Shown here in pieces: positions 59,563 through 64,000 of a stretch of DNA of 64,000 nucleotides (positions are counted from its first letter, which is position 1; every line of letters begins with the position of its first letter). The notes beneath the pieces are model-generated. The model was not told the DNA's origin and ran no database searches. It was given only the letters and a program-made list of their open reading frames with translations. The position numbers were made by a program, and so were the translations under genes. This DNA comes from Lichenostomus cassidix. Taxonomy: Eukaryota > Chordata > Aves > Passeriformes > Meliphagidae. The stretch is taken from NCBI GenBank assembly GCA_008360975.2, contig CM039182.1:31421566-31485565 (forward strand), in the 5' to 3' direction.

Positions 59563-62500
59563 CTTAAAAAATAAAAATAAGATTTTATTACTTCTTTCAT
59601 TCTGTTTCGACATCTTTTGATTCCTGGAAAGTAACGAACTGTGTAGCCACAGGCAGTAATGTAAAAGGGCCTTTGAGATTCCACATCAAAATGAGGACTG
59701 CAACTTGACAATAATTAATCGTGTCAGTAATGACAGAATACACCCTTTGTCCCTTGCTGTCAAGAACTCTTTTGATCCGACCAGCATAAAGCAGTAAGAG
59801 AATTCTTCACCTGTAAAATATGATGGAAAACTGAAGAATGGAGGACCCTCCAGATCAGAGTTATTTATTTGACTGTGTATTTTTCTTTGCTAAAAACATA
59901 CTCTATGAACAGAGCAAAGAGTTTTCTATCTGCCCACCACCCATCTTTGTTAAGGTGTGGAGCAGCACCTTTGGAATACAAGTTCTTGTAGATGAAAACG
60001 GACAACATCAAAATAATTATGTGACACATGAAGTTTGATATTCAGAAGAAATAACTAAAGTGAAAATAATTTATTTAAGAAGCCATAAATAGCCAAACTA
60101 AAGCAATAGCTGAGAACACTATTAGGTTGTCTTGACAGCAACTCACAAGAAAGACTTAGTGTCTTTTCAAAAGTGTGGCTGTAAAGGTAGAACACTCCTG
60201 GAATCTGTCACAGAAGTTTGGCCCACATGGAAAGAGCCACACAAAAGTGGACAGTACAGGATAAGATTGTGTTTTTCTTTAAAAAAGTCTAATTTCCATC
60301 ACTAAAACATCTGTAACCCTTTCAGGAGCTTTATGGACAATCAGAAGCATTATACCAAAATGATAGGGTTATTACTATGGGAAAAAGTAAAAGAAAATGC
60401 CCTTGACATCTTTACTTTTCATGGTATTCAAGAAGCAGTGGCATGCCAGCAAACTGAACAGATACACAAAACTGCAGCTGCTGTAATAAACATAAATCCC
60501 AGGTATTAGCAGAAGCTTCTGTCTTTGACTAAATTTTTTAATTGCTTATATGCCTTGATGTCCTTAGGGAGAGAGCTAGCAACACATCTGGAAGCTGCAG
60601 CTGGTATTTTGTGGTTCTTACATCCCATGCCCAAAAATTTCATTCCCTGATTAAAAAATTAAGGTCAAAAAGCATAGAATGACACATGCATCCGTTTCGG
60701 GGCAAGCGTATTCAGACCGAAATGGTAACTGAGATTAAAAATCACAATTATTTTCACAACTGCCTTTCCTATTCAAAGAAGATGTGATTTAACATTTTAA
60801 GTGTTAAAAACGGCTGAAAAGAAATAATGAATGAATTTTCATTTACAAGGACTGATTTATTCAGGTTTTCTCCTTATAATTTGGAATGAGATTAAAATAA
60901 CTGAACTCTTTAGATGTTTCTCTGCACATCTGATCTTTTCTGATCTCTCAGAACCAGGCTAGGACCTGATTCTTCTAAATTGGAGGCAGAAGACACAGCC
61001 ACAGATGCAATCTATAAACCCAGAACAGCACATAGCATAGCTATTTCCTTCTTGGGCCTTTATCACCTCATCTTCTATTTAAAAATACTCTCATTATTCA
61101 TCTGCATATAGGTATCCAATACTTCTGAAACCATGAATAAACTAAAAATTAGAGTCAGCTCTTCAGAAGCAGAGAGGGAGGGTATATTATGACACCCAAG
61201 AAAATGGACAAAAGCAACAGTTATCACCCTAATTTTTCCTAAAGTGGACAGCTGGAACCTAGTAGGGCTGGTACCAAACAGGAGCTACAAAGCCCAAGTA
61301 AACTAATGCTTATAGAGTTCAGTGATCTGTGGGCTCAGTCTGCTAAGCAAGGCAAGATGTGGGGATGCTTGTCCTAGATTTGCAAGCAGGCAAGTCAGTC
61401 TCCATACAATACCCGGGAGCTGTTTGTGCTCAGCAGAAGCTTTCCAGGAGCTCCATAAGGCAGTAACTAAATCAATATCCCATCCTGGCTATTTGCATTA
61501 AAACCAAATTACTTTTGAGAATGGTTACTTTTCTGATATCAATAAAATACAAATTGTTTCAGCACAGAAGACAGAGAATATAGTGCAACACTTCTGAAAA
61601 TAAAAAGCAATGTAAGATTAAGAAAAAAACCTCCGCTAACATCTCTTCCAAAAATTTTTAAAAGTACTATTGGATACATTTCAACAGTCTCAGGTACCCA
61701 GTGCATTCTTGAAATGTTCACTGAGTTACCAGTGGTTCTGGGAACTGTTAAAAACACTCCCATTTACAAAGAAGGAAATAGAAGCACACAGGGATTAAAC
61801 ACCTGATACAACATCATTGCAGTAACTGGAAAAGAATTCAGGAGGCACTGGATAAGAGCTGAAGTGATTGCTCAGGGCTGTAAGGGAATCCATGGCACAG
61901 CTTTCGATTCAGACTTTTTGTTCCCAGGCTATTGCAATATTCACTTGTTTTCTACTCAAGTAAAATGACTGTGATTAACACTGGGTGTTTAATGACCCCA
62001 AGAGACCTCTTCATTGGTCCCAACTCATTTACAGACAACATTTACAGGGTCTCAGTCCTGTGGAATACACACAACAACATTAGCCTTCAGATTACTGTGA
62101 GCTGCTGAAAAGCTGCTATGTCCTGACTTGTTTTCCACTATAAATTCTCACCACTGTTACGCTGAATGTAGGGAATTTCCACCATGGTCAACAGGGAGTA
62201 TTTATTCAGGAACCATAAGCACATCTCACATTTCAGAACAGTATTTTCATTGTAGAGCTTCCTATAGTATTATTTGGTAGCACCACTAAAACTGACCAGA
62301 AACAAATACAGATCCATCAAAAATCTATACAGCAAGTCAAATCTGCACCATGTTTATTTAACAAGGCTTCCAGAACAGCAGCTGAAGGAAGTCCCCAGAG
62401 CTGCTACTGCCAGCTTAGGTCTACAGACTCCTTCTGGGAGAGCAGAACCATGGTACTTCAGACACCCACTGATGCACCCAGCAGCCCAGGCAAGCACAAG

Positions 62501-64000
62501 GCTGCTGCCCACCACTTGCAGATAAGCCAGAGATCATCTGTCCTCTGGGACCACCAGGAGACATCCAGTGTTGCCTTCTGGTGCACAAGCAGGCAGTTAT
62601 TCCTGATTTCATCAAAAGCAGGGAACCTAATGAATAAGGTAAGAATTTCTCTATCCCCGTGTGCATATAGAATTAATGCAGTTAATATAGATTGTGAAAA
62701 AACCTAAGACAGAAAAATGAGTACAAAAATATTAAATTATAAAAAATCCTATGCTTCTAATGGTATGTAGAACAGCTTATATATTCAAGAAAAGACAAAC
62801 CCCGCAGGGCAAGGTTTTTTGAATTGTCCTCTTTCCTCATGAGAAGGAGTATATGGCATTTACCAGGTCAGACAGCTTTAACAAACATCTCATCACACCT
62901 ATTCCCTTTCTGACTGTGTTTTAGCAGTTTATTATTTGCATCAAGCATGAAAAATTTTGAACCTGGGAAAGTCTCCTTCCGCTTTAATATCACATCCCCT
63001 CGAGGGTATACCATTATTTAAAATTCAATTCCTACAATATATACTTTTTCAAATAGCACCCTCACAATCTGACAGGTAAAAGCTCCAGAAAACAATTTTT
63101 TCTGTGACAATATTCCCAGAAGGAATCCAGCTTCAACTCAAATTTGAATAATGTGAGCAGGAAGGAGCTGGAAATGTACATTAATGAATAATTGTTCAAT
63201 TCATGTGACAAGGATCATCTTCCACTGGAAATGACAGTTGCACTGAAATGATAAAACTGTAAAGCAGCCTGTAAACTTGAACCTAAAAAGCCTTCAATCC
63301 ATTTTCCTACCCAGCATCCTTCACATAACACATCAATATGACCTGTCTGTCCTGTCCTTTTGATTCAAATCCTTTGAATGAGTAGACGTGAACCATGAAA
63401 AGTGGTCTGATTTACAGTGATGAGGAAAATCCCAATTCCCACTAAAATCAAGATGAAAATGCCCTGATATTTATGGGACAAACAAAGTGTTTAGCACCAG
63501 AGCCAGCTGGAAGAAAGAATTTCTATTTTCAAAAATAGTCAAAGATTTTTTCCCACATGGGTCAGCTGCTTAGAAGATCATATTCAGTCCTGGTGCTCTA
63601 GCCAGCTTGGGATTCTTGTCACTTGTCTGCACTCACTCAGGCTGATCAAATAAATGCATTTTGAAGGGAAGCTCCCCTCCAGAACTGCCAATATTTGATT
63701 GGTGAGGGCAGTCAGCGATAGGGGAGGAAATCAAGTTTCTGCCCTGAACCATGTAGAGAAATTACTGAGGATTTCTTTTCCTACCACCTCAACATGTCTG
63801 AATTTAAAAATCTGGGTTTGAGACAGCTTACAGAGTCTTTGGCCTTTGTGCTCCTTTAAAATATTTCTACCAGACATTAATTTTAAAGAATGAGAATTTT
63901 TGAAAGCTAATATGTAGGAAAGGAAAGTACTCACAAAAGAAAGTTTTGTCTATGGCATCAAAGAGAATAAATTCTAGTACTGCCAGAGAAACAGTTCTCC
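59563..64000 (-). other. RAPGEF5: RAPGEF5 intron, upstream part in window
   Basis: The incoming phase of the exon at 59562 requires further upstream exons. I looked for DEP-domain words on the minus strand here and saw none, so this is intron as far as visible. The only recognised item is a possible MIR-like remnant near 61760-61870. Very short exons could be missed. Confidence 0.6.
61760..61870 (+). repeat. possible ancient MIR/CORE-SINE remnant
   Basis: CATTTACAAAGAAGGAAATA followed by GAAGCACACAGGGATTAAAC, then TTGCAGTAACTGG and AATTCAGGAGGC, follows the MIR core order (CATTTTACAGATGGGGAAAC, AGGCACAGAGAGGTTAAG, CAGCAAGT-like). Divergence is high. Confidence 0.42.

Noticed and set aside
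62421..62666. Search for DEP-domain exons of RAPGEF5 upstream of 59562 (including this 81-codon frame)
   Set aside because: None of the frames between 59563 and 64000 shows DEP-like sequence. The DEP exons are probably outside the window.

Overview
The window is vertebrate, almost certainly avian, nuclear DNA. It is AT-rich with one sharp CpG island, has sparse short exons with GT/AG borders and long introns, and its repeats are typical of birds: CR1 LINE 3' ends, endogenous-retrovirus solo LTRs and a few very old amniote repeats. No bacterial-type gene or operon is present. Nearly all long open frames here are chance frames or lie in repeats.

One protein-coding gene is supported, RAPGEF5 (MR-GEF/Repac/GFR, a Rap guanine-nucleotide exchange factor of the Epac family). 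It runs on the minus strand, so the order of transcription is from high to low coordinates. Five exons of a long transcript are visible at 59562-59496, 51926-51878, 35749-35673, 30249-30124 and 3426-3323. They are joined to a sixth at 2984-2896. Lengths are 67, 49, 77, 126, 104 and 89 nt, and every junction is phase-compatible. The encoded segment aligns by eye with the cAMP-binding domain of EPAC1/EPAC2 and its linker into the REM domain, but the cyclic-nucleotide-binding core is missing. The REM, RA and CDC25 catalytic exons lie beyond position 1. Any DEP-domain exons should lie beyond 64000.

At about 2560-3560 a CpG island forms an internal promoter for the short isoform. Its first coding exon (3166-2896) starts with a strong-context ATG and encodes the acidic N-terminus known for RAPGEF5. 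The last 89 nt are shared with the long isoform, which appears to enter through an internal 3' splice site. The DNA coding for the short N-terminus would therefore be intron in the long transcript.

The rest is intron. 1-2560 and 3560-30123 are mostly unique sequence with a CR1 scrap, simple repeats, possible MIR-like remnants and some perfect inverted repeats. 30250-35672 holds two solo LTRs of different classes 1.5 kb apart. 35750-51877 holds an avian CR1 3' end and a much older amniote CR1. 51927-59495 holds a CpG-rich solo LTR of about 1 kb with an internal 28-bp minisatellite, a possible Tc1-like transposase relic, and one CR1 nested inside another. 59563-64000 shows no recognisable exon.

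I did not find an undescribed multi-gene system. The most interesting points are the eroded cyclic-nucleotide domain of the long RAPGEF5 isoform, the promoter/exon/intron overlap in the CpG island, and the structure of the 1-kb LTR.
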